From: Methanobacteriota archaeon
Lineage (GTDB): Archaea; Halobacteriota; Methanosarcinia; Methanosarcinales; Methanosarcinaceae
Assembly (NCBI GenBank): GCA_023399215.1
Contig: JAEWQJ010000060.1
Span: forward strand, 1-51,806
Reading direction: 5' to 3'
Length of the DNA stretch: 51,806 bases
Under the pieces are notes generated by a model. The model ran no database searches. It had not been told where the DNA came from and saw nothing but the letters and a program-made list of their open reading frames with translations. Positions 29,910 through 38,318 of this stretch are shown here, in pieces; position 1 is the first letter of the stretch, and the number at the start of each line of letters is the position of its first letter. Made by a program: the position numbers and the translations under genes.

Positions 29910-30255
29910 CAGTATATAAATGCTATCTTACAGTGTCAACAATAATGTCTGATAATGTCTGGTACCATGATAAATTTTCAAAAAAGTAATTAAGCTGTTG
30001 AGATACTCTAAAATCAAAAAATCTTTGAGATAGTGGATAATCGATTTTTAATAACTGAATTAATTACGGAGCACTGGTATGGTTTTGATTGAAACTTTAT
30101 ATATCTACAGCTTAAATTATAGAAAATTTTTCTTTCAAATATTTTTGATTTATTTTTATAATTATTTAATATATAAGCTGCAGAGTAATTTAAGTGGGCC
30201 TTTCCAATCTAATTTATCATCCAATAAGAGATAAATAACTCAGCGAGGTCAGAGG

Positions 30256-31431
30256 ATGGAATATGGGAAAAAGATCACTGTAAAAGAAATTTCGTTCTGG
30301 CTAGAAACGTCTCCTGGTACAAATTTTCCTAAACTTGACAAAAGGTTGAAAGTTGATGTGGCGATTCTGGGAGGCGGCATTGCAGGTATAACCTCTGCAG
30401 CATTGTTAATGGAAGCCGGGTACAAAGTAGCAGTAATAGAAGCAGACCGGATCATAAAAGGAGTAACAGTTAGAACCACGGCTAAGATAAGTGTGGCACC
30501 TAATATGATCTACAAGAATCTTGTATCAAAATTAGGTAAGTCAAAAGCTCAGGATTTTGCTAATGCCAATATTAAGGCAGTTGAAAAGATAGCTGATATT
30601 GTAAGAAAGTGGGACATTGATTGTGAATTTCAACGCCTTCCTCTTTACATCTACACAGAGTCTGGTGAAAGAATTGATGAGATTAAAGGTGAATTTGAAG
30701 CTGCAAAACAGTTAGGACTTCCAGTTTCTTACACCGAAGAAGTACCTTTGCCCTTTAAAACCGGTCCTGCTATCAAATATGAGAATCAGGCCCAATTCCA
30801 TCCGCGCAAGTATCTTCTGGCTCTTTCAAAATATATAACTGGAAAAGGAAGTTATATCTTTGAGAATACCTCTGCCATTACTGTCAAAGATGGCGAAATC
30901 AAAGAAGTAGTAACAGATCAGGGCTCAATAGCGGCCGATCAAGTAATAATTGCAACACATACACCAGTGTATGATCCCGACCAACTCTACAGGCATTTGC
31001 ATTCAGCAAGATCCTACGTGTTAGCATTATATGCTAAAGGCAATTTTCCTGAAGGGATGTTTATAGACTTCAATCCTGTGCACACCTATAGGACTACCCC
31101 TACAGACAAAGGTAAACTGATCATTGTTGCTGGAGAACACAGTCCGGCAGATGTAGCTGACAAAAATATTTACTATGGCCGGCTTGAAGACTATGCATGC
31201 CAACACCTTAATGTTAAGTCTATTGAATACCACTGGTCCAGTAAGGACTGCACTACTGACGATGGTCTACCTCTTATAGGCATGACATCTCAAAAAGGCA
31301 TTTATGTAGCAGCTGGATTTGGATTTTGGGGAATGGCAAACGGCACCACTGCTGCCATGGTAATTACTGATCTCATTAATGGTCAAGAAAACAAATTCGT
31401 TGATCTATTCAATCCCTTAAGGTTTCTATAA
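30256..31431 (+). CDS. FAD-dependent oxidoreductase (DAO family), without Rieske domain
   Basis: A 391-residue flavoprotein. The dinucleotide-binding motif GGGIAGITSAALLMEAGYKV is followed by EADR (about residues 37-63). A substrate-domain middle and the C-terminal FAD contact AAGFGFWGMANGTTAAMVIT (about 352-371) complete it. Closest architecture: the DAO-family proteins that in bacteria end LFDPxR and then carry a C-terminal Rieske 2Fe-2S domain. This one stops at LFNPLRFL, so the Rieske part is missing. The ATG at 30256 has gaggt 6 nt upstream. A TATA-like aatatataagc near 30168-30178 may be its promoter. Cytosolic; substrate unknown. Confidence 0.83.
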   Translation: MEYGKKITVKEISFWLETSPGTNFPKLDKRLKVDVAILGGGIAGITSAALLMEAGYKVAVIEADRIIKGVTVRTTAKISVAPNMIYKNLVSKLGKSKAQDFANANIKAVEKIADIVRKWDIDCEFQRLPLYIYTESGERIDEIKGEFEAAKQLGLPVSYTEEVPLPFKTGPAIKYENQAQFHPRKYLLALSKYITGKGSYIFENTSAITVKDGEIKEVVTDQGSIAADQVIIATHTPVYDPDQLYRHLHSARSYVLALYAKGNFPEGMFIDFNPVHTYRTTPTDKGKLIIVAGEHSPADVADKNIYYGRLEDYACQHLNVKSIEYHWSSKDCTTDDGLPLIGMTSQKGIYVAAGFGFWGMANGTTAAMVITDLINGQENKFVDLFNPLRFL

Positions 31432-31593
31432 GACTATTGTTTGATTTTTGCTTCCCTGGAATTTACTTGGTAAATAACAACTTCTGTGAAGTAATCAATT
31501 GCGAGAGTGTCAAAACATAAATTTTCAAAAAAATAAATTAGAACTGAAACACTTTCCCTTGAGTTTTCACCTTAAATGCTTTAGTCTTTCACA

Positions 31594-32448
31594 GAGCCTA
31601 TCCCAAAAGTAATATTGTGTTGAAATTATAAATTTACCTTTATGTCATTTCGTGAAATCGATGATGTTCTATGGGAATCCATGGAATCTTATCTTCCTCC
31701 ACAGAAACCGCATACAGGAAGGCCACGTGCAAATATGGGGAAGTTAATGAACGGTATTTTGTACGTTGTTATGACAGGTTTTACGTGGAAAGACGTTCCC
31801 AGGAAATATGGATCTAAGTCAACAGTACATAGATTCCATCTATATCTGTGTGAACATGGTATCTATCAGAAGATTTTCAATGAACTTTTAAACAAAGGTT
31901 ACGATTTGAAGAAAATAGATCTTTCTCACTGCTTTACTGATACAAAGGATATTTCGGCTAAAAAAGGGGGAATATCGGCTACGATGGTCATAAAAAATAA
32001 AAGGAATAAAAATAAGCGTTTTAGTAAATTTATAGGGCTTACCTCTCTCGATTATCGTTGTTCCTGCAAATAAGAATGATTCAATGCTTTATATACCTAC
32101 ACTTAAAAATTTCAATATAAAGAGGTCTGTGGGAAGGCCTGTTAACAGGCCTTCCAAAGTAACAGCTGATGCAATGTATGATACAGCTAAAATTAGAAAA
32201 TATAACAGGAGAAGAGAAATAAAGTCCAATATACCAGTAAATAAAAGAAATCGGAAGAAAAAGAAGAGAGGGAGACCAATAAAGGTTGATAAGGAAGAAT
32301 ACAAAAAGAAAAGCATAGTAGAAAGGTTTTTTAGCTGGATAGAGTCATGCAAGAAAGTATTTCCGAGATATGAATAAAGGAAGAATCATATCTAGGAGTT
32401 GCAATGGCAGCAGCAATAATTAGATTAAATAAACTTTTGGGATAGCTC
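31594..32448 (+). mobile_element. IS5-family insertion sequence, decayed
   Basis: The left terminus gagcctatcccaaaag (31594-31609) and right terminus cttttgggatagctc (32434-32448) are inverted repeats differing by one base insertion. They enclose a broken IS5-type transposase. About 855 bp long. The same terminal sequence recurs in several short elements in this window, so this IS may have been their mobiliser. Confidence 0.75.
31642..32445 (+). pseudogene. IS5-family transposase, frameshifted
   Basis: The first part (31642-32073) reads REIDDVLWESMESYLPPQKP, HTGRPRANMGKLMNGILYVV, MTGFTWKDVPRKYG: the standard IS5 N-terminal helix-turn-helix and start. A frameshift near 32045 moves the text to another frame (IIVVPANKNDSMLYIPTL). 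A third break near 32375 leads to EESYLGVAMAAAIIRLNKLL, ending at a TAG inside the right terminal repeat. IERFFSW-like VERFFSWIES, near the catalytic Glu, is present. At least two frameshifts, so inactive. Confidence 0.85.
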
Positions 32449-32548
32449 ATCTAAATAATCCATACTACTGAACTTTCGGCGATTTCTTCAGAAAGATTCA
32501 TGGTTTCCACCAATGGATTTCACTGTTTATTAACTTCAGCAGCAAACG

Positions 32549-32677
32549 ATGTAGTTCAGACGGGGCTTTAAAGGCCGTTTAGGACTTCATCCTAAAATCC
32601 CACTGGTTAAGAGATATTCTTACCAAAACAGATCGGTGCAAATATGAAAAAGTCAAGTTCCAGATTAAAAATATATT
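32549..32677 (+). repeat. Duplicated remnant, copy 1
   Basis: Matches 36105-36231 over about 125 bp: cagacgg(g/a)gcttta, cactggttaagaga, ttctta(c/a)c(a)aaaacagat, gtgcaaatatgaaaa and gtcaagttcca. One copy reads partly as protein (SDGALQAIQDCIP, then HWLRETFLTKQIVCKYEK in another frame), so it may be a dead gene piece; family not recognised. The rest of 32449-33222 is AT-rich without genes. Confidence 0.6.
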
Positions 32678-33222
32678 ATATAAATGATACAAGAATTCTC
32701 ATAAAAAGGAATAAATTGTAAGCTAAAAATTTTGATCTAGAACATTGATGCAAATTAACCAATAGTGTGGCCATTTAGATTTCCTGCTTCTGATTGCGGT
32801 GAAAAAAAGCACATAGTATTTGAGGCATTCTTAAAAATTTACTCTATAACTTTTATGTTTTATATAATTTGTATCTTACTAAAGTTTCTACGTATTTTAT
32901 ATAGTAAAATGATCTATTTTATGGTAAACTATATTGTACTTTACTGCAGATAATCAATTTTTTTTAGATTAATAAGGGTATCATTGCAGAGTAAGGGTTT
33001 TTTGAAACAACATCAAAAATGACTATCTTTAAGGAGGAGATAAAAATTTTTATTAGAATTTTATGGTTTAAGTTTTTAAATTTAAGGGAAATTATTTTGT
33101 GCTGCTATGCTGAAGTTTACTGTTTCCAAGTATCTGCTACTTCTTAATTGTATAATTTTTTTGAATTTGAGAAAACTTAGTGATATATAGATTTTAAATT
33201 TAACGTTGTAAGGGGAGATATT

Positions 33223-34002
33223 ATGAGTGAAATGCCAGTATTAGCTCTTAGAGAAAAAAGAGAAGAAACAGATTTTACAAGGTTTATGTTAGAAGTATCT
33301 AATTATGATAAGTTCCCTAATGAGTTATTTTCACCAGCACCGGATTTACCTCCTTGTGGTGCTAACCATAATGCATCTCGCACATGGGTCGACATTTATA
33401 ATGGAACTAATAATCAGCGTATCTATGGTTTTTGTGCATTGAGTTGTGCAAAAGACTTAACAGGTATTTGGTTTGCTATCCAAAAAGGACAGCCAATTCC
33501 TGGTATTGTGTACATAAAGATGACTGATCGTCGAACCGGTACAATATATCAATCAAATAACCTGTATATCACAGGTGAAATGCCAGTATTAGTTCTTAGA
33601 GAAAAAAGAGAAGAAACAGATTTTACAAGGTTTATGTTAGAAGTATCTAATTATGATAAGTTCCCTAATGAATTATTTTCACCAGCGCCGGATTTACCTC
33701 CTTGTGACGCTAATCATAACGCATCTCGCACATGGGTCGACATTTATAACGGAACTAATAATCAGCGTATCCATGGTTTTTGTGCATTGAGTTGTGCAAA
33801 AGACTTAACAGGTATTTGGTTTGCTATCCAAAAAGGACAGTCAATTCCTGGTATTGTGTACATAAAGATGACTGATCGTCGAACCGGTACAATATATCAA
33901 TCAAATAACTTGGTTCTCAATAAAAGTGCCTCTTCACTAACTGATTTACAAAAAATTAAGTTAAAAACCGATCAGCCAAAGTCGTTCCGAAATATAATAT
34001 AA
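33223..34002 (+). CDS. Uncharacterised protein made of two near-identical 116-residue repeats
   Basis: A 259-residue product. Residues 3-118 and 119-234 are almost identical (EMPVL(A/V)LREKREETDF, PPC(G/D)ANHNASRTWVDIYN, GFCALSCAKDLTGIWFAIQK, VYIKMTDRRTGTIYQSNNL). The DNA period is 348 bp with few changes, so it is a recent tandem duplication. A 25-residue basic tail follows. Three cysteines per repeat are conserved (PPC, FCALSC). No signal peptide or membrane helix. The repeat looks like a compact beta-rich domain found as a single copy elsewhere, but I do not know its function. The ATG at 33223 has aggggaga upstream. No operon partner. Confidence 0.75.
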   Translation: MSEMPVLALREKREETDFTRFMLEVSNYDKFPNELFSPAPDLPPCGANHNASRTWVDIYNGTNNQRIYGFCALSCAKDLTGIWFAIQKGQPIPGIVYIKMTDRRTGTIYQSNNLYITGEMPVLVLREKREETDFTRFMLEVSNYDKFPNELFSPAPDLPPCDANHNASRTWVDIYNGTNNQRIHGFCALSCAKDLTGIWFAIQKGQSIPGIVYIKMTDRRTGTIYQSNNLVLNKSASSLTDLQKIKLKTDQPKSFRNII

Positions 34003-34334
34003 GGCTTTTTATTTTAGTTGATAGTGGAGACAAATATCTGAAATAAGTGAACCTAATTTTTGATCGAAAAATAAGTCAGTTTTCTCCTTCTATTTTTACA
34101 CTTTTTCTATCAGCTAAATCTCTTCATTAGCAAAAAAGACAAATTTCCATTGTACCTTTTTTGTAATACCTAATAGAATTCAATACGCTTCTGGAGACAT
34201 TTACGGCGGTTTAAATCAAAACCAAGCTCGATGTGGTGTTTTAATTCAATGTACATCCTACCCGCTTATGTGGTCATTGTCACAGCTTATAAAAAATAAT
34301 ACAGTAGATGTATATCTAGTAATAATAAATTTAA
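34003..34334. other. Intergenic AT-rich region
   Basis: No gene or clear signal seen between the repeat protein and the tRNA-Leu half copy. Confidence 0.4.
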
Positions 34335-34384
34335 TGCGAGGGTGCGATTCAAACGCACGAATTCCTACGCAACCATACTCTGAA
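34335..34384 (-). repeat. tRNA-Leu(CAG) 3' half copy (attachment-site-like), outer
   Basis: On the minus strand this reads from the anticodon loop ttcagag to the acceptor end of tRNA-Leu(CAG), matching 45941-45991 with a few changes. A copy that starts at the anticodon loop is what integrases targeting tRNA genes leave at the far end of an element. Same orientation as the copy at 44035 and the intact gene. Confidence 0.7.
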
Positions 34385-34421
34385 TCTCCTCATAGAGGCT
34401 TACAGGTATCCAGCAGTTTAA

Positions 34422-35870
34422 TCAACCTACAAATTGAAAATTTTCGAATTGCCATGGGTCGATATTGTGTTTTACTGCCGGGCTTTCTTTGAAAAATATT
34501 TTGCGATTTTTAAGCGGTGTCCAGTCCGATGGTGTGGAAATAAAATTTCCAAGATACGGTCTGGCAATATCCAGGACAAAGTCATGAGGCAAGTCTTCAG
34601 GTGTTTTAATGCCTTCCCGCGGATTTTCAAGCATCCAGAGTATAGCTGCGACAATGCCTGCAGCTACCTGAAGAGTGGTAGCGTTCTGACCGGGAGCAAG
34701 GGATCTGGTCTCTTCAATGCTCAATGCACTTCCAGTCCACCAGGAATTATAAGAATGGCCCATTAAGAGTGCTCCCATTATATCCTCGCCAGACGTGATT
34801 TCATTTGTCATAATCCTAAGTCTTGGTTGAAGCTTATAATTCCGGCCTCGCAGTTCGCAGAGAGAGGAAAGCGTATCATGACAGGGCATATAAGCATAAT
34901 GCACGGTAGGACGATAGACCGGTTTGTTGTCTTCCCAAACAGTTAACAGTTTTGAAAGGCCATATGATTCACCATGACGGATCGCCATACCTACAATTTC
35001 TTCATCCGGTATCCACGATCTGACCCATGTATTAATGCCCATCTGAGGCAAGAGAATCACATTTTTCGGTCCATGTGGAGGTATATGCGCCAGGGGGGGC
35101 AATTTGCTCTCATGCGTTCCCCAGGCTATTTCAACAGGAGCAGTTCCTTCTTCCCTCAATCCTTCAATGCTCCATGTTCCTACAAATTCATTAACTTCCT
35201 TTGCTCTGTTTGCGACTTGAGTATCCCGCTCGCTACAGTGGATCACTTTGACTCCCAATTTCTGAGCCAGACGGGCAAAGTCCCTGTTTTTTGCAAGGAG
35301 GGCAATTTCCTGTTCATCTTCGGGAGATACTTTCTTATCAGCACAGGTGCGGGTGGCAATATCCAGTAGTCCTTGCTTTACGAAATGAGTTATCAGGCCA
35401 GGATTTGCGCCATGGTCAACAACAGCAGTTGGCGAATCTTTCCAATCACGGGAAAGTTCAAGCAATCTCATTTGCCTTATGTAAAGCGATTTTTCCAATA
35501 GATTTTGAGTCAAATATTTCTCAGCAGGGTCCCATACTTCAACAGACGTGTTAACGTACAATACATTGTGATCATGACACCACTTAATGATGTCATTGGC
35601 ATCGATATTCCACGAAAGGTCAATGATCAAGCCTTCATTTTCCATATATTGTGACAAAACCTGACTCAAATTTTTCGGGGTAAGTTTTTCACAGACAAAT
35701 CTTAATCCCTGATTTGTATATTTTTTTAGGGCTTTTGATTTGTCTTCAAAATCAATTAAGGCAATGTTTTCTAACGGAACATCGAGTTTATCCAGTAAAA
35801 GTGGCAGGGTGCATTGTGAAACTGATCCATAACCTATAATGAGGATTTTATTGGAAAATGTTTTTTTCAT
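34422..35870 (-). CDS. hss: Homospermidine synthase
   Basis: A 482-residue cytosolic enzyme that makes homospermidine from putrescine (or putrescine and spermidine) using bound NAD. The N-terminal Rossmann motif ILIIGYGSVSQCTLPLLLDK is followed by IDFED. The family segments YVNTSVEVWDP, VVDHGANPGLITHFVKQGLL, THESKLPPLAHIPPHGPKN and GHSYNSWWTGSALSIEETR are all present, and the length is normal for the bacterial Hss group related to saccharopine dehydrogenase. A TATA-like stretch at about 35906-35914 (minus strand) lies 36-46 nt before the ATG, with no Shine-Dalgarno site, so the leader is short. It lies inside the region bounded by tRNA-Leu half copies, which fits acquisition by transfer. Confidence 0.9.
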   Translation of the reverse strand: MKKTFSNKILIIGYGSVSQCTLPLLLDKLDVPLENIALIDFEDKSKALKKYTNQGLRFVCEKLTPKNLSQVLSQYMENEGLIIDLSWNIDANDIIKWCHDHNVLYVNTSVEVWDPAEKYLTQNLLEKSLYIRQMRLLELSRDWKDSPTAVVDHGANPGLITHFVKQGLLDIATRTCADKKVSPEDEQEIALLAKNRDFARLAQKLGVKVIHCSERDTQVANRAKEVNEFVGTWSIEGLREEGTAPVEIAWGTHESKLPPLAHIPPHGPKNVILLPQMGINTWVRSWIPDEEIVGMAIRHGESYGLSKLLTVWEDNKPVYRPTVHYAYMPCHDTLSSLCELRGRNYKLQPRLRIMTNEITSGEDIMGALLMGHSYNSWWTGSALSIEETRSLAPGQNATTLQVAAGIVAAILWMLENPREGIKTPEDLPHDFVLDIARPYLGNFISTPSDWTPLKNRKIFFKESPAVKHNIDPWQFENFQFVG

Positions 35871-35980
35871 AGGATTCGTAAACGCGAGGCTTGGATATAA
35901 CTTTTCTTATATACTTTTTACAATAATTTGGCCTGATTTGTCCCAAATAAGTGGAGGTTCATGACTGAAAAAGATAGCCG

Positions 35981-36043
35981 TCTTGCGTATTCTCAAAAAA
36001 AGTCTTGCGTATTCTCAAAAAATCTTGCATATCCTCAAAAAAA
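35981..36043 (+). repeat. Three tandem repeats of about 21 bp
   Basis: Units begin tcttgcgtattctcaaaaaa (twice) and tcttgcatatcctcaaaaaa. They lie just downstream of a ribosome-binding-site-like gtggagg and ATG. Confidence 0.75.
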
Positions 36044-36104
36044 TCTGAACAATCTTCATTCCATATCACAACAAACCTCGTTAAAACTTGTTGTTTTTAT
36101 TCCA

Positions 36105-36231
36105 ATTCAGACGGAGCTTTACAGGCTATTCAGGATTGCATCCCAAAATCCGGGCCACTGGTTAAGAGAGACATTCTTAACAAAACAGATAGTGTGCAAA
36201 TATGAAAAGTCAAGTTCCAAATTAAAAATGA
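36105..36231 (+). repeat. Duplicated remnant, copy 2
   Basis: Partner of 32549-32677. It runs directly into the left end of the MITE-like element at 36232. Partial protein-like reading in two frames. Confidence 0.6.
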
Positions 36232-36359
36232 AGCCATCCCAAAACTCGATTTGTTCTTAAATAAATGTAAGTTTCTGAATTATTTTCATGATCAGAGATT
36301 TTATTGATTATTCCAAATTCGAAATTTAGAAAAGTAATTTTGAATTTTAGGATCAGCTC
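36232..36359. mobile_element. MITE-like element
   Basis: Left end gccatcccaaaactc, right end gaattttaggatcagctc, inner attgattattccaaattcgaaattt. About 128 bp, non-coding. Ends resemble the IS5-type termini at 31594 and 32448. Confidence 0.55.
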
Positions 36360-36788
36360 AATATATAATGTATTGGATAGCAGTGAATCCCACATTCCGC
36401 AGTATTTTCTGAAAATCAATCTTTTCCCAGATGGCGTTTTTGGAACAGATTCATGTAATTTTTACTTTAGAGCGTTTGGTTAAAATTGAATAACATCGTT
36501 CTTTGTCTCTAAATTCTCCTATATTCGCTTTTACTTTTTGCATAAAATTCCAAAATATCCACACTGGATTAAAAATAGCTAGCATTAAATATTAATTGTC
36601 TAAAATCTTAACTCAGTCACAACGCCTAATATGCTTGATTTGTACTTTAAATGCTACTGGGGTGACTGGCATATCAGCAATACCATCTGTAAGGAAGAGG
36701 TCATTTGGATCTCTCATGGCTCCGCGAAGAAGCGGGGGATGCACTACAACCCGAAAATTCAAAGTAACTATATTCAAGAATTGATAAA

Positions 36789-38066
36789 ATGGTTCCACAT
36801 ACTGATTCATCTCATATAAACTCTATAAATATTTCTGATGAGGGGGAGATACCTCCTCAACTTTTAAAATTCCTCACAGAACTCTCCAGAGCCCTGACTA
36901 CTGCAGGAATTGCGGTAATGTCTATAGAGTCAATTTTGAAAAAAATATGCCAGGCTTATGGTTTCAAAGCTGAAGAGGTTATTAGTTTACCTACTTTTTT
37001 AATCATAAAGATTTCAGATGGTGATTCAAAGGCTCTGGAAGTCGCCCTGCAGAAACCCGGAGTACTTCCTTTAGACCAGGTTTCGAGATTGTATGAGTTG
37101 ATCAACCAGGCAGAAAATGCTGAAATAACGCCTGAACAGGGAATAAGGCGTATTAATGAGATAATAAATGTTAAGCGCCAGCATAATTATATTAAAAATA
37201 TTTTAGGTTATGCACTGTTTTCCACAGGCCTGGGAATGCTCTTTCTACCAACTTTTAATGGGTTATTTTTTTGTGGAGCATTAGGAGCCATAGCTGGACT
37301 TATACTGGCTTATTCCGAGGATAAAACAAGACTTACTCTGATTTTGCCTGTTCTAACGGCCTTTATCGTTTCCACGATATTCTTTCTCGGTATTAAACAG
37401 GGAATTATAAACGGGTCTCTAACCATAATGGTTCCTGCACTTGCTTACTTCATTCCCGGAGCAGTTCTGTCTACAGGAATGTTCGAACTGGCAGCAAACA
37501 ATCTGGTGTCTGGTGCAGCTCGCCTGGTTCAGGGAGTTGTAATACTGCTACTTCTCTTATTTGGGGTGATAGTAGGCCTCCAGGTTGTAGGTTTGCCCGA
37601 AGATTACATAATAGCCAATACGGCAACTCCTTTGTATTGGTGGGCTCCCTATATTGGGGTTCTTATTTTCACCCTTGGGATGTACCTCTTGATGTGCATA
37701 AGAAACAAGGACATGTTAGGGGTTTTAATTGTATTGTTAGCCACTTTTTTTGGACAGCAAGCAGGAAACTACTTTTTGGGGGGACTTTTTGGAGCTTTCA
37801 CAGGTTCTATCATCATGACAATGCTAGGAACTTTTCTGGAACGATCCAAACTTAGAACACCGTATTATGTGTCTATAATACCTGCATTCTGGGTCCTGGT
37901 TCCAGGATCACTTGGGTTTCTCAGCTTAGCTGCATTAGTGGGACAGAACTATTCCTCTGCCATTGCCAGTTTGATCCAGGTAGCTCTGACCTTTGTGGCG
38001 ATCTCCACGGGGCTGTTAATCGGTGCTGTGATTGCCGATCCATTAAAAATCGGGTCATCTCCCTAA
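36789..38066 (+). CDS. ThrE-family threonine/serine exporter-like protein
   Basis: A 425-residue integral membrane protein. A soluble N-terminal part (residues about 20-130) has the ThrE/DUF1212 pattern FLTELSRALTTAGIAVMSIE, then EVISLPTFLIIKI and a GIRRINEI-like run. About ten hydrophobic helices follow in two blocks (about 135-270 and 285-415), the second corresponding to the ThrE_2/DUF3815 half; key residues FIPGAVLSTGMFELAANN lie near 218-236. This fused layout is normal for single-chain ThrE homologues, which export threonine, serine or small organic acids. Substrate here unknown. No clear ribosome binding site before the ATG. It lies between hss and the second PAS kinase. Confidence 0.85.
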   Translation: MVPHTDSSHINSINISDEGEIPPQLLKFLTELSRALTTAGIAVMSIESILKKICQAYGFKAEEVISLPTFLIIKISDGDSKALEVALQKPGVLPLDQVSRLYELINQAENAEITPEQGIRRINEIINVKRQHNYIKNILGYALFSTGLGMLFLPTFNGLFFCGALGAIAGLILAYSEDKTRLTLILPVLTAFIVSTIFFLGIKQGIINGSLTIMVPALAYFIPGAVLSTGMFELAANNLVSGAARLVQGVVILLLLLFGVIVGLQVVGLPEDYIIANTATPLYWWAPYIGVLIFTLGMYLLMCIRNKDMLGVLIVLLATFFGQQAGNYFLGGLFGAFTGSIIMTMLGTFLERSKLRTPYYVSIIPAFWVLVPGSLGFLSLAALVGQNYSSAIASLIQVALTFVAISTGLLIGAVIADPLKIGSSP

Positions 38067-38318
38067 GTTATCGAACAGGAACTTTAAACTTTAATAATTT
38101 TTTCAAACAATTGTTTTATTTTTTGAACTTTCTTTGAAAAAAGTTCTCAAGCATAAAAATGAAATATAGACTTATTCCAGTAAATCTAATAGATAAGATA
38201 TTTATCACATCGTCTCTATAAAAAAGTCTGTATATGGGTATCAAACTATAATATTTGTTTTTGTGAATGGGTTAAAACTGGCAAAGTTTGAACGCTTAGA
38301 TAAAACAAAAATATTGAT

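Larger units (their letters stand above)
35871..36788. other. Intergenic region with repeats and possible small remnants
   Basis: Contains three tandem repeats (35981-36043), the duplicated remnant (36105-36231) and a MITE-like element (36232-36359). A reading frame from an ATG at 35961 has a good gtggagg site, but its text is built from the tandem repeat and then the remnant, so it is probably the start of a dead gene. 36596-36780 shows short open frames on both strands with no recognisable product. Confidence 0.45.

Noticed and set aside
35961..36260. 99-codon frame with a good ribosome binding site after hss
   Set aside because: Text is made of tandem repeats, then a duplicated remnant and the MITE end, so not a conserved protein.
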